A stretch of 64,000 nt of DNA from Legionella parisiensis (lineage in GTDB: Bacteria; Pseudomonadota; Gammaproteobacteria; Legionellales; Legionellaceae): positions 514,626 to 578,625 of the forward strand of contig NZ_LNYQ01000013.1 of the NCBI RefSeq assembly GCF_001467945.1, read 5' to 3'. Below, piece after piece: positions 26,139 through 35,869 of the stretch. The notes beneath the pieces were generated by a model. The model did not search any database and had not been told where the DNA came from. It worked only from the letters and a program-made list of their open reading frames with translations. Every line of letters starts with the position of its first letter. Position 1 is the first letter of the stretch. A program made the translations under genes and the position numbers.

Positions 26139-26222
26139 AAAATTTTAGGAAAAACAACTATACTATAATTGTAACGCATTTCATGTATAAGGTAATTTGT
26201 TTTTTAAATAGGGAGAAAGCAT

Positions 26223-26687
26223 ATGGAACCCAGTAATCATTTATCTCAATCTCAATTGGATTTAATACCCATACTTTCTCGTGCAACTATTTTTACGGGC
26301 ATAGGTCACATTGAGCAAAAAATGCTAGCTGATAAATGTGTTATTGAAAATTATAGGCCTGAAGAAATCGTTATCGAACAAGGTGAAATAGGGGACAAGC
26401 TTTATATTATTATTCGAGGTTCGGTGCAAGTTTCTATAAAAACACAGTCTATGGGCTGGAAACGCATTAATACTTTGGGATCTGGCGATGTATTCGGGGA
26501 AATTGCAATTTTACGCAATATTCGCAGAACGGCGCGTATCAGTACTATCACTGCTTGTCAATTTCTGACGATTAGTGCAAGTGATTTTTTAGCGGTTTAT
26601 CAATATTTTCCTGCACGTGCACGCGACAATATCCAGTTGGTTGTTGCTAAACGATTACAAGAAAGTGGTGCTAATGTGCGTTTGTAG
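26223..26687 (+). CDS. Cyclic-nucleotide-binding domain protein (no DNA-binding domain)
   Basis: A 154-residue protein consisting of one CRP-like cyclic nucleotide-binding fold: EIVIEQGEIGDKLYIIIRGSVQV, GSGDVFGEIAIL and RRTARISTITAC form the beta roll and phosphate-binding cassette (GEIA with the arginine in RTA). There is no helix-turn-helix after it, so it is not a transcription factor on its own; such stand-alone domains may regulate partners by binding cAMP or cGMP. It has its own ribosome site (GGGAGAAAGC before ATG). The partner is not evident. Confidence 0.85.
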   Translation: MEPSNHLSQSQLDLIPILSRATIFTGIGHIEQKMLADKCVIENYRPEEIVIEQGEIGDKLYIIIRGSVQVSIKTQSMGWKRINTLGSGDVFGEIAILRNIRRTARISTITACQFLTISASDFLAVYQYFPARARDNIQLVVAKRLQESGANVRL

Positions 26688-26820
26688 TCGTTGTTTGGAG
26701 CTAATATTTTCGCAGCCTGTTTCTTTTTGCGATAGGGCAAAGTGTATTGACATATCAGGTCAAAAACAATGATTGCATGAGTTATCGAGCGAAATTTAAA
26801 TTGCGATTTCCGGAAATAAA

Positions 26821-28464
26821 ATGGAAACGAATTTTATTAATATTATATTGGGATTTATTGAAGGGTTTGCTCTAATTATTTCCCCTTGTATTTTGCCTAT
26901 CTTACCTATTTTTTTAGCAGGGTCACTTACTGGATCCAAAAAGCGTCCGGTGGGGATTATTATCGGTTTTACTTTGTTTTTTTCCTTATTGGTGTTCTTT
27001 TCCCATCAATTAGTACGTTACTTAGACGTAGATTTTAATTTAGTTCGAGAGGTTGGTTATGTCATGTTACTCCTATTGGGGGCAATCATGATCTCGGATT
27101 ATTTAACAGAGCAATTTGGAAAAATAACTCAGGGATTCAGTCGAATAGGTACCTATTTTTCTTCAGTCAATAAACCAGAAGGAGGCTTTTGCAGTGGACT
27201 TTTCTTAGGGGGAATCATTGCAATTATTTGGACCCCCTGTGCCGGGCCAATTTTGGCAGCGATTATCGTACAGACTGTATTACAGGAAACGACAATAATT
27301 AGTTTCTTTACTTTGATGGCGTTTGCTCTGGGCGCTGCAATTCCCATGTTTCTTATTTCCCTATATGGAAAAAAGTTAATAAATACCTTCTCCTTTTTTA
27401 AAACACGTGCTGCTCTTTTTCGTAAATTTTTAGGGGGGATAATTATTGCAAGCATAGTCTATATGGTATACTTTGAAGGTAAGGTGGTCTCTTCTTCAGT
27501 GGTTCCTCAAACAGGAATTAAAACGTCAAACTCACTTATCAATGGTTTATGGTTTACTTATCAAGCGCCACCGATACAAGGTGTCAATGACTGGATTAAT
27601 TCACCTCCTTTACGCTTGATTGATTTACGTGGAAAAGTGGTCTTAATTGATTTTTGGACTTATTCTTGTATTAATTGTTTACGTACCCTGCCTTATCTTA
27701 ATGACTGGTATAAGCGCTATCATGATGAAGGACTCGTTATTATAGGCATTCATACACCTGAATTTGATTTTGAAAAAAATTTAGATAATGTCAAAGCTGC
27801 GGTGAAGCGATATGGAATTCTATATCCTGTAGCACTTGATAATCAATTTATTACCTGGAGGAACTATAAGAATCACTATTGGCCCGCTCATTATTTAATC
27901 AATAAAAAAGGTGATGTGGTCTATAGGCGTTTTGGTGAAGGTGAATATGAGGTTATGGAAAACAATATTCGCTTTTTACTGGGAATTAAGGACTTAAGTA
28001 CTATAAGGTCTTTAAAAGAAAGTTCCGTAAGTTTTGCACAAACGCCAGAAACTTATTTAGGATATACCAAGGCCGATTCCCATTACAGTCCCGAACTCAT
28101 AAAAGATAAAACAACTCGCTACCATTTTTCCAATGAACTATCTGCTAATGCCTGGGTCTTGGAGGGGTTATGGCAAGTCAATGCAGAGAATATCGTTGCT
28201 CAAGAAGCAAATGCGGCGATTAAAATTCACTTTAATGCACGTAAAGTATATGCTGTTATGGGAAATAGTACTGCTAAACCCATTAAGGTTACAGTGGTTT
28301 TAACGGATGAACTATCAGGCAAAAAGCTGCAGGAAAGTAGCATTTTAGTTGATAAATATTCTATTTATGAGTTGATTTCGGAAAAGAAATTTATCAGTGG
28401 ATATCTGCAGATTATGGCGACTGAGCCAGGAGTTAAAATATATACTTTTACCTTCGGGAGCTGA
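26821..28464 (+). CDS. DipZ-like fusion: CcdA/DsbD transmembrane domain plus thioredoxin-like domain
   Basis: A 547-residue membrane thiol-disulfide transporter. Residues 1-215 are a CcdA-type six-helix domain with reactive cysteines C23 (ISPCILPILP) and C140 (WTPCAGPIL). Residues about 245-390 are a periplasmic thioredoxin-like domain with C283-I-N-C286 in FWTYSCINCLRTLP. From about 400 comes a beta-rich C-terminal domain as in DipZ proteins. Electrons would pass from cytoplasmic thioredoxin across the membrane to outer thiols. Its last 17 bases overlap the end of the convergent downstream gene. Confidence 0.88.
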   Translation: METNFINIILGFIEGFALIISPCILPILPIFLAGSLTGSKKRPVGIIIGFTLFFSLLVFFSHQLVRYLDVDFNLVREVGYVMLLLLGAIMISDYLTEQFGKITQGFSRIGTYFSSVNKPEGGFCSGLFLGGIIAIIWTPCAGPILAAIIVQTVLQETTIISFFTLMAFALGAAIPMFLISLYGKKLINTFSFFKTRAALFRKFLGGIIIASIVYMVYFEGKVVSSSVVPQTGIKTSNSLINGLWFTYQAPPIQGVNDWINSPPLRLIDLRGKVVLIDFWTYSCINCLRTLPYLNDWYKRYHDEGLVIIGIHTPEFDFEKNLDNVKAAVKRYGILYPVALDNQFITWRNYKNHYWPAHYLINKKGDVVYRRFGEGEYEVMENNIRFLLGIKDLSTIRSLKESSVSFAQTPETYLGYTKADSHYSPELIKDKTTRYHFSNELSANAWVLEGLWQVNAENIVAQEANAAIKIHFNARKVYAVMGNSTAKPIKVTVVLTDELSGKKLQESSILVDKYSIYELISEKKFISGYLQIMATEPGVKIYTFTFGS

Positions 28465-29350
28465 TTTTTGATTTAAAGGCCTGTTGGTCGGAACTCTGGA
28501 TCGTTAATTCATCAAAATGTGTCGTTTCTTTTGTGGCTTCACAAAAGAAAGAAGCCGGGTTTGGTCTTGGCATACTGAGTTCTAAAGGTTCTACGGGCTC
28601 TTGTTGAATTGTTCCACCACTTTTGATTGAATGAGGTGTGAATTTCGGATAGTTCTTTTTTAGTTCCAAAAACGCATCAACCTTAAAAAGATGCTTAAAT
28701 AATTCAACAATTTCTTTATCTTTAACGTGTTGTTCTAAGAGCATTCCTAAATCAATAAAGATCTGTCCGTTGATAAATACAGCTACCTGATGATTAATTG
28801 CTTCCTCAATTTGTTTTTGAGTGTACACAGAATCATTCATTCCTCCAATTGCGTTAATTGAAAAAGGTTTTTGCAATGCAAATGAAAAACTATCAGCCAA
28901 CGCATCGCGAAATTTTGCTGCGTTTTCTATAGGGAGATCAACAAGTAAGCTCCTGCCGTACGCATTCGATTTATTGGAAATTTTAATACCCAATCTTTTG
29001 TGGTGAATACTAAATTCCCTTAAAAACAAAAGCACATTATCTGCTTTGACGAGTTCTCTCTTTGGCGTTATGGGGTATGGAGTAACGATGTCCATATTAC
29101 CCGAAATTTTTGCTAAGAGGCTTGCAAAGTTGAACGCACCAATATGAAAAAAATGACAATTTCCACCACCTAAGACATGCTCATATTTTATTGGATCAGC
29201 TGTGTCATTGATGATACTGAAAAGGCTTACTTGTAAGAGTGGCCAACCTGAGTTGTAATTGCGGAGGAATAGATTATGTTCACTAACAGTCTTGTTATCG
29301 CAATTTAATACCGCAGCCTGTTCTTCTTCTGAAAAAGGCTGTATTGGCAT
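28448..29350 (-). CDS. Hypothetical protein, possible Dot/Icm substrate
   Basis: A 300-residue soluble protein that I cannot assign to a family. It has no signal peptide or membrane helices. I start at ATG 29350, where AGGGGGAA gives a strong ribosome site; an upstream ATG at 29398 directly after the neighbour's stop would add 16 residues. The C-terminal third has an acidic patch (QQEPVEPLELS) and a short, serine-rich polar tail, features seen in many type IVB effectors, but this is only suggestive. It shares 17 bases tail to tail with the DipZ-like gene and follows a thioesterase-like gene on the same strand. Confidence 0.7.
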   Translation of the reverse strand: MPIQPFSEEEQAAVLNCDNKTVSEHNLFLRNYNSGWPLLQVSLFSIINDTADPIKYEHVLGGGNCHFFHIGAFNFASLLAKISGNMDIVTPYPITPKRELVKADNVLLFLREFSIHHKRLGIKISNKSNAYGRSLLVDLPIENAAKFRDALADSFSFALQKPFSINAIGGMNDSVYTQKQIEEAINHQVAVFINGQIFIDLGMLLEQHVKDKEIVELFKHLFKVDAFLELKKNYPKFTPHSIKSGGTIQQEPVEPLELSMPRPNPASFFCEATKETTHFDELTIQSSDQQAFKSKISSRR

Positions 29351-29398
29351 GGTATTCCCCCTTTGAATAAGCGCATGTAAGGCACTGTAATGTGCCAT

Positions 29399-29839
29399 TT
29401 ATTTTTTGATAATAGAAAGAATCTTTTTTACTTCAGCAACGATTTTTCCCTCTTCATCGGTTATAGGGACAATAAACTCTGAGTCAATTTTTTTTGTCTC
29501 ATTGACTTCAAGTCGAATTTTTTCAACGTGCTCTGGCGACAACTCAAATTGTGCGTAAAGTGTGCCTTTAGCTGGAATTTTATAACGAATGGAAGCTGAT
29601 TTATCCCAAACAATATACCCCTTTCCTAATGAATGCATGAGCATCAACATATAAAACGGATCAGTCATAGAGTACATGGAGCCACCAAAATGTGTCCCCA
29701 CATAATTTTTATTCCAAAAACGCATCTTCATTTGGACCACAATAAAAGTACCATCAGAATGAAATTTTTTTACGCTGATTCCAGCACCCCAAAAAGGTGG
29801 CCAAAACCGTATCATTCTTAATAGTGTTGAAAGTTTCAT
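29399..29839 (-). CDS. DUF4442 hotdog-fold (thioesterase-like) protein
   Basis: A 146-residue hot-dog-fold protein. FWPPFWGAGI at the start, the NKNYVGTHFGGSMYSMTDPFYMLML helix region and ASIRYKIPAKG are typical of DUF4442, a family related to acyl-CoA thioesterases (YiiD C-terminal domain). A role in fatty acid turnover is inferred. It stands upstream of the hypothetical gene on the minus strand and is divergent from a serine hydrolase. Confidence 0.83.
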   Translation of the reverse strand: MKLSTLLRMIRFWPPFWGAGISVKKFHSDGTFIVVQMKMRFWNKNYVGTHFGGSMYSMTDPFYMLMLMHSLGKGYIVWDKSASIRYKIPAKGTLYAQFELSPEHVEKIRLEVNETKKIDSEFIVPITDEEGKIVAEVKKILSIIKK

Positions 29840-29960
29840 GCAAATAGTTCCAGTATAAAATAGAGGGGTTCCAGACTCTATTTTTCATTTTATGTCAATT
29901 TCAGTCAATAAATATTATATACTTCATCGCTTTTTTAATTGGATTATTAAGGTTCTTTTT

Positions 29961-31499
29961 ATGTTTCGCTTCATCGTAAAAAAAATTTTTATCCTTGCTG
30001 CAATGATTCCTCTGGTCGCCAATAGTCAAAATAACTGCTCCTATCTTCCACCTGTTTTTACTGAGCGTCACAGGGCTGCAAAAATTCAGGCAGTGTTTCC
30101 AGCCATTGATAAAATGTACCAAAAGTATGCTGAAAAAAATCATGTTCCTGGTTATGTGTATGGGATTATTTTAGATGGACGTCTAGTACATACTGCAAGC
30201 GGTGGTTTCACGGATATTGCCAAAAAAAAACCTGTTACCACTCAATCCCTGTTTCGTATCGCATCGATGACTAAGAGCTTCACAGCCATGGCTGTTTTAA
30301 AGCTTCGCGATGAGGGCAAATTAAGATTAGATGATCCCGCCTTTTTTTATATTCCAGAATTAAAAAATCAGAAATTAACCCAAGATGCCGCTGAGATTAC
30401 GATTCGTGATTTATTAACTCATTCGGCAGGATTTCCTGAAGACAATCCATGGGGTGATAGAAATTTGAGTATGTCGGATGAAGAGTTAATCAACCTAATA
30501 AAACAAGGAATTTCTTTATCTAATACTACTGGAACATCATTTGAATACAGTAATCTAGGTTTTGCACTTCTGGGATTAATTGTTAAAAAAGTATCAGGGG
30601 TTTCCTATCAAGAATATATTGCTGCAAATATTTGGCAGCCTCTAGATATGAAACAGGCCGCATGGGAATTTACACAAGTTCCTGCAGAGCAATTAGCGCA
30701 TGGTTATCAATGGGTAAATGGAGCTTGGCAAGAAGAGCCCTTATTACACGATGGCAGTTATGCTTCTATGGGGGGGATGATTACCTCCATCGAAGCATTC
30801 AGTCATTATGTTGCATTACATCAATATGCTTGGCCTGCACGTGATGATGCAGAGATAGGTCCAATAAAAAGAAGCTCTATACGTGAAATGCATCAGCCCT
30901 GGCGATTTTATGCTGTGAATTCAAAAGCTAAAGTAAATGGTAAAGAGTGTCCGACAATTAGTGCTTACGGCTATGGCTTAAGATGGTCCAGAGATTGTGA
31001 CGAAAAAATATCGGTAGGTCATAGTGGCGGGCTTCCTGGTTTTGGTAGTAATTGGCTCATGTTACCTGAGTATGGAGTAGGGGTTGTTTTATTAACTAAT
31101 GTAACTTATGCTGCTGCAGAAGTAATTAATGCCCAAGCTGTGAATCAATTTATTAATAAAGCTCAATTGAAACCAAGAGAGTTACCTCCTTCAAAAATTT
31201 TGTATGAACGACAAAAAGCATTGATGAAACTACTTCCTGAATGGAAGAATGCAAAAACAAGCGGGCTGTTCGCAATGAATTTTTTTCTGGATTCACCAGT
31301 TGCTTCACTGCAAAATAAAACTCAAAATCTATTCACCAAAGCAGGTAAAATCCTCAATGTAGGTGCTGTGATCCCAGAAAATCAATTGCGAGGATACTTT
31401 ATTATCCAAGGGGAAAAAGCAAATCTTAAAGTCAGTTTTACTTTATCACCAGAAAATCCTGCGTTAATTCAGAAATATGAAATAGAAGAAAAAGTATGA
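29961..31499 (+). CDS. Exported serine hydrolase, beta-lactamase (class C / PBP4*) family
   Basis: A 512-residue periplasmic enzyme. The signal peptide is FIVKKIFILAAMIPLVANS. The three catalytic motifs are intact: S102-M-T-K105 (IASMTKSF), Y196-S-N198 and H354-SGG. A C-terminal region of about 120 residues follows. I start at ATG 29961, preceded by AAGG, which places the signal peptide at the N-terminus. Members act as DD-peptidases, esterases or beta-lactamases; which one is open. It is convergent with a degenerate paralogue and separated from it by a hairpin. Confidence 0.87.
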   Translation: MFRFIVKKIFILAAMIPLVANSQNNCSYLPPVFTERHRAAKIQAVFPAIDKMYQKYAEKNHVPGYVYGIILDGRLVHTASGGFTDIAKKKPVTTQSLFRIASMTKSFTAMAVLKLRDEGKLRLDDPAFFYIPELKNQKLTQDAAEITIRDLLTHSAGFPEDNPWGDRNLSMSDEELINLIKQGISLSNTTGTSFEYSNLGFALLGLIVKKVSGVSYQEYIAANIWQPLDMKQAAWEFTQVPAEQLAHGYQWVNGAWQEEPLLHDGSYASMGGMITSIEAFSHYVALHQYAWPARDDAEIGPIKRSSIREMHQPWRFYAVNSKAKVNGKECPTISAYGYGLRWSRDCDEKISVGHSGGLPGFGSNWLMLPEYGVGVVLLTNVTYAAAEVINAQAVNQFINKAQLKPRELPPSKILYERQKALMKLLPEWKNAKTSGLFAMNFFLDSPVASLQNKTQNLFTKAGKILNVGAVIPENQLRGYFIIQGEKANLKVSFTLSPENPALIQKYEIEEKV

Positions 31500-31514
31500 T
31501 CATAATCTGGGTAT

Positions 31515-31543
31515 AGCAAAGCGAACTCATGTTCTGCTTTGCT
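31515..31543. terminator. Hairpin between convergent serine hydrolase genes
   Basis: AGCAAAGC (31515-31522) pairs with GCTTTGCT (31536-31543); GAAC and GTTC inside extend the stem. Without a T run it is a plausible bidirectional stop. Confidence 0.45.
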
Positions 31544-31561
31544 GTTCCAAGAATAGAAATC

Positions 31562-33085
31562 TTAAATAATACTCTGTGCTGATACAGCTTTTTCACAAAG
31601 CATACGTAATGCAGTTGCGATTTGTTTTAATTCATCATTGTGTAAATGGTATTTTTTACCTAATTGAAACGGATCCGTGAAACTTAACCACACTTGGCCG
31701 TTTTGGTCTTCCGTGGCCATTACCCGCAAAGGTAAGTCAAGTGCAATTGCTGGATTTTCTTGCATTAATGATGTCCCTTTTGCCGGGTTGCCTATAATAA
31801 GGACCTCGGTAGGAGGAAGTGATTGGTTTACTTTTTGGGCTTCATTGCTGTGATCAATGTGAACAAATATTTTTCCACCTTTTTGAGTAATGATATCTAT
31901 TATTCGCTGAATTGTTTGAGAGACAGAATAAGGACTTTGGAGTGTCTGTGCGCCAGAACCTTCAGGTACACCTAGTTTCATATCAAAAGCTGCTGCAATT
32001 TTACGGCCTAAGATATCTAAATCAGGCAGATTTCCTTTATTTGCCAAAAGGGTGACACACAAAAGTTCATTGGGTGCAGTAAAACGGCTTAAAAAAGCTG
32101 AGAAACCAGGGATATTTCCTTTTATTTCCATTAGTCCTGGATGACCTGGAAATAACCAACCCACATTTCCTGGTATGACCATTTCATTGTCTAAAGTAAT
32201 ACAATGGTATAGAAAATCTCTATTCTCACTTTCTTGGATTAAAATCGTTCCAGCTAGACCGATATCCCATAAGCTGATGTCTTCTGCTGACGCAATGACA
32301 CCGCCATGTGCAAAAGTAGTCGTCCAAGTGACTGCAGGGGCTGCATTGTTATCCGCTGTATAACCAACAGCCACTTCCAAAGGGTCGATGTAAGAAGGAT
32401 TATGCAAAAATTCGCTATGCTTAAAAGGAGAGGTGCCGTTGTGCACTTCATTATCAATTGAGGACGTGTTTTTGATAAAAAATGTACGTTTTAATCCCAA
32501 ACGCTCAATTTGATTTTTAGTGACATATGATTCATAACTCATACCACTGGCATTTTCAATGATAATACCGAGGAGGTAATAATTTGAGGAACTGGGTTGC
32601 ATTTTTGTGCTTGAAGGAAAGAGCAAATTTGGATCTTTGATTAAATTAAAAATCTCTTCTGACTTATAGTCTTTGTGATAAGAAAAACCTTCACATTCTG
32701 AATAATCAGGTATTCCTGAACTGTGAGTTAATAGTTGTCGAATAGTAACACCTTGCCACTCTTGTGGAAGAGACGATAAAGAGACAGAGATTAAGTCATC
32801 TAATTTAAGTTTTCCCTCTTCTATTAGTTGCATTATAGCAACTGCTGTAAATACATGAGTTAATTGACCTACAGGAAATAGTGTGCGTGTCGAAACCAAA
32901 CGTTTTTTTTCTGTATCCGCGAATCCATAACCGACTACTCGCGTAATATATGGGGCTTGAACAATCGCCAGGGATATTCCCGGAATATTATTTTCTTCCA
33001 TGTATTCTATTATGAGATCATCTACAGATTGACCACGGTAAAGAGTATGGAAGTCACCGCGACCAGTGCCAGAGTGAGCGTTCAT
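31562..33085 (-). CDS. Catalytically dead beta-lactamase-fold protein fused to DUF302
   Basis: A 507-residue cytoplasmic-looking protein, since no signal peptide is seen. Residues 20-370 align with class C serine hydrolases, but all three motifs are lost. The SxxK position reads GQLTHVF (Q74, H77), the YxN position reads SSN (166-168), and the HSGG position reads IKGN (321-324). Surrounding residues such as LFPVGQLTHVFTAVAIMQ and RQLLTHSSGIPDYS stay conserved, so the fold is kept. Residues about 385-507 form a DUF302 domain (VSQTIQRIIDIITQKGGKIF, VLIIGNPAKGTSLM). It is probably a binding or regulatory protein. The frame is intact throughout, so it is not simply a decaying gene. Confidence 0.85.
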   Translation of the reverse strand: MNAHSGTGRGDFHTLYRGQSVDDLIIEYMEENNIPGISLAIVQAPYITRVVGYGFADTEKKRLVSTRTLFPVGQLTHVFTAVAIMQLIEEGKLKLDDLISVSLSSLPQEWQGVTIRQLLTHSSGIPDYSECEGFSYHKDYKSEEIFNLIKDPNLLFPSSTKMQPSSSNYYLLGIIIENASGMSYESYVTKNQIERLGLKRTFFIKNTSSIDNEVHNGTSPFKHSEFLHNPSYIDPLEVAVGYTADNNAAPAVTWTTTFAHGGVIASAEDISLWDIGLAGTILIQESENRDFLYHCITLDNEMVIPGNVGWLFPGHPGLMEIKGNIPGFSAFLSRFTAPNELLCVTLLANKGNLPDLDILGRKIAAAFDMKLGVPEGSGAQTLQSPYSVSQTIQRIIDIITQKGGKIFVHIDHSNEAQKVNQSLPPTEVLIIGNPAKGTSLMQENPAIALDLPLRVMATEDQNGQVWLSFTDPFQLGKKYHLHNDELKQIATALRMLCEKAVSAQSII

Positions 33086-33421
33086 TTTGTTATTCCTTTT
33101 ATATGCTACAAACTATTTTTAGTATAGATGAGTATTGCGGTGTTGCAGCAGGAGTAAAATGAAATGGTACCAGGGATTTTCGATGTCAATTTTTCGGTTC
33201 TACTATTGCTGCAGGTCGCCTCTATTTAATTATGTATTTGATGTTTCAAGTAAATTTACTATATTGAATAAATATGGGTTAATTTGAATAAACATTTGTC
33301 AATTTAATCTTTAATGTTTAATAACTACCAAAAAATAGTTTGGTTTTAATACTGAAAATTAATAGATACGCACATGAACAACAGTTTCTAAAGAGTAAGG
33401 ATTTAAAAAGGATACCTTGTT
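33086..33421. other. Divergent intergenic region
   Basis: An AT-rich 336-base gap between the DUF302 fusion gene and the antiporter gene. It must hold both promoters. I see no gene, strong hairpin or recognisable operator. Confidence 0.5.
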
Positions 33422-35128
33422 ATGCATCATGCGCTTCCTCTGATCACGACAGTTGCAATGGGGTTTGCTTTAGCATTAATTCTTGGATTTATTGCCGTAC
33501 GATTTAAAATTCCGGCATTGGTAGGATATTTATTAGCTGGCGTCGCTATGGGCCCATATACTCCCGGGTTGATGGCGGATGTTCACATTGCTCAGGAGCT
33601 TGCAGAAATTGGCGTCATGCTCCTTATGTTTGGAGTAGGGTTACACTTTTCATTGTCTGATTTACTGCATGTCCGGAAGATTGCAATTCCGGGAGCAATT
33701 GTGCAAATGATCGTAGCAACAATATTGGGTGGCTGTACTGCCATCATGTGGGGTTGGAACTATGGCTATGCCTTGATTTTTGGACTTTCGCTATCCGTTG
33801 CAAGTACGGTTGTATTATTGAGAGCACTTGAAGAACGAGGCATGTTGGGAACAATTAATGGGCATATTGCAGTGGGCTGGCTACTGGTTGAAGATCTGGC
33901 TATGGTTGTTGTGTTGATATTGCTTCCCCCATTATCCCAATGGTTAGGCAATAGTCCCTCAGTGAGTGCACACAAGCCATTATGGTTTGTTCTTGGTCTT
34001 ACTCTCATAAAAGTTTCCACTTTTATTGCTCTGATGTTCCTGGTAGGGCGGCGATTTTTTCCCAAATTGCTTTGGCATGTAGCCCGAACAGGATCACGCG
34101 AGTTATTTACTTTGTGTGTTGTTACCGCAGCAATTAGTATTGCCTATGTAGCTGCTAAATTGTTCGGGGTTTCCTTTGCTTTAGGTGCTTTTTTTGCTGG
34201 GATGATTATGAGGGAATCTGCCTTCAGCCATCGTGCGGCCGAAGAATTGTTACCACTGCGGGATGCTTTTGCTGTATTGTTCTTTGTGTCAGTCGGTATG
34301 TTGTTTAATCCTGCTGTTTTAGTGGAGCAATCACTACAAGTATTAACTGTTGTAGGTATTATTGTTATTGGAAAATCAATTGCAGCATTTATTCTGGTTC
34401 TTGCTTTTCGCTATCCATTACAATCGTCATTAGTAGTATCAGCAAGTTTGGCACAAATTGGCGAGTTTTCTTTTATTCTTGCTGAGCTTGGCACACGATT
34501 GGGCCTTCTTCCTGTGGAAGGCCGAAATTTTATTTTAGCTGGCGCATTAATCTCAATAGCTATTAATCCGCTTATATTTAAACTGATAACTCCTATTCAT
34601 ACATGGGCAAAAACTCGTTCTAAATTAATGGAGATTTTTGAGCGTTCAAAAGATCCTTTAACAGAGTTACCAATGACCACTACAGAAAAATTTCTTGCTG
34701 GACACGTTGTTCTGATAGGATATGGGCGCGTGGGAAAGCGTATTGCTCGGTTGCTTTCTGAAAAAGCTGTTCCTTATGTTGTAATTGATGATAATCGAGA
34801 ACTAATAGAACGCTTGCGGGTGGCGGGTATACCTGCGGTTTATGGTGATGCATCCAAGCCCTCTGTACTTGTCCAAAGCCATATTGCACATGCCAGCATG
34901 CTGATTATTGTAATATCAGATACTGTGCATGTAGGAAAGATGATTCACTATGCACTTCAACTCAATCCGCAAATTGAAATTGTTATACGTACACATAATG
35001 AGGAAGAGGCTACGTTATTACAAAAAGAAATCAACGGAAAAGTGTTTTTTGCCGAGGGTGAAATAGCAAAAAATATGGGGCTTTATGCCTTGAACCGCTA
35101 TGGAAAATCGCCAACATCAAATAATTAG
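33422..35128 (+). CDS. Monovalent cation:proton antiporter with RCK domain (KefB/YbaL, CPA2)
   Basis: A 568-residue inner-membrane protein. Residues 1-390 hold about 12 helices of the Na+/H+ exchanger fold (RFKIPALVGYLLAGVAMGP, FGVGLHFSLSDLL, ALGAFFAGMIM). Residues from about 420 form a TrkA-N/RCK nucleotide-binding domain with GYGRVGKRIA and VIDDN. Length and order fit YbaL/KefB. Such proteins export K+ in exchange for H+, often gated by nucleotides or thiols. The GNAT gene follows 13-80 bases later and could be in the same transcript. Confidence 0.88.
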   Translation: MHHALPLITTVAMGFALALILGFIAVRFKIPALVGYLLAGVAMGPYTPGLMADVHIAQELAEIGVMLLMFGVGLHFSLSDLLHVRKIAIPGAIVQMIVATILGGCTAIMWGWNYGYALIFGLSLSVASTVVLLRALEERGMLGTINGHIAVGWLLVEDLAMVVVLILLPPLSQWLGNSPSVSAHKPLWFVLGLTLIKVSTFIALMFLVGRRFFPKLLWHVARTGSRELFTLCVVTAAISIAYVAAKLFGVSFALGAFFAGMIMRESAFSHRAAEELLPLRDAFAVLFFVSVGMLFNPAVLVEQSLQVLTVVGIIVIGKSIAAFILVLAFRYPLQSSLVVSASLAQIGEFSFILAELGTRLGLLPVEGRNFILAGALISIAINPLIFKLITPIHTWAKTRSKLMEIFERSKDPLTELPMTTTEKFLAGHVVLIGYGRVGKRIARLLSEKAVPYVVIDDNRELIERLRVAGIPAVYGDASKPSVLVQSHIAHASMLIIVISDTVHVGKMIHYALQLNPQIEIVIRTHNEEEATLLQKEINGKVFFAEGEIAKNMGLYALNRYGKSPTSNN

Positions 35129-35207
35129 ATAATAAATCTGAGTGGTAAAAAATCAATATAAGATGTATTCTGAAGGCGTCGTTTACAGCAATCCGAAAGG
35201 TATTAAA

Positions 35208-35675
35208 GTGATAAGAATCGAGTTTCTACAAAATAATCTTGATGCAATCCCTGAGCTTGCTCTCATTTGGCAAGAAGGTCTTGGAAAAATTTGGTTACCA
35301 GATGTGTCTCTAGATGTTGTAGAACAGCGTTTTCGTGATCATGCGAACCACGACAAGTTGCCAATTACTTTTGTTGCATTTGATGAAGAAAAGGCAGTAG
35401 GCATGTGTAGTTTACGTGAAAATGATGGTATCCGTCCTGATTTAATGCCATGGCTAGGCTCTTTATCCGTAAAACCCGCATATCAACGACAAGGACTTGG
35501 TCAACGTCTCATTGATGTAACTAAAGATCAAGCAAAAAAAATGGGATATGAAGCGCTTTATCTTTTTGCGTTTGATCGAACAATCCCGCATTACTACCAA
35601 TCATTAGGATGGAAAATTATAGATACAGACCGTTTTAAGGGACATCCTGTGACAGTAATGAAAATTATAATGTAA
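35208..35675 (+). CDS. GNAT-family N-acetyltransferase
   Basis: A 155-residue acetyl-CoA-dependent transferase. Motif A, the pyrophosphate-binding loop, is AYQRQGLGQRLI, preceded by the strand PWLGSLSVKP; motif B ends in YYQSLGWKI. I start at GTG 35208, with AAAGG seven bases before it; an ATG at 35163 or GTG at 35142 would add an N-terminal tail with no ribosome site. The substrate is unknown. Confidence 0.83.
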   Translation: MIRIEFLQNNLDAIPELALIWQEGLGKIWLPDVSLDVVEQRFRDHANHDKLPITFVAFDEEKAVGMCSLRENDGIRPDLMPWLGSLSVKPAYQRQGLGQRLIDVTKDQAKKMGYEALYLFAFDRTIPHYYQSLGWKIIDTDRFKGHPVTVMKIIM

Positions 35676-35793
35676 ACCCCAATTTAATCTATCGCAGACC
35701 ATTAGAAATCGTATGACGAACGTTAATTTGATCGTCAAGATTTTGCAAATATCCTAAATCTCCAGGCTGTTTTTTTTGCGTTTTTAAAAATTA

Positions 35794-35846
35794 TTGACTA
35801 GCCTTTATTGGGAGCTAATAAGAACAATTTTCAATTTTTATTAGCT
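35794..35846 (+). promoter_or_regulatory. Promoter and overlapping inverted repeat upstream of the csbD gene
   Basis: TTGACT (35794-35799), a 16-base spacer and TAATAA (35816-35821) form a good vegetative promoter. The -10 lies within AGCTAATAA (35813-35821), which is repeated as its complement TTATTAGCT at 35838-35846. A repressor bound there would block the promoter. Confidence 0.5.
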
Positions 35847-35869
35847 GAAAAAAATTAAGGAGAATTAAA

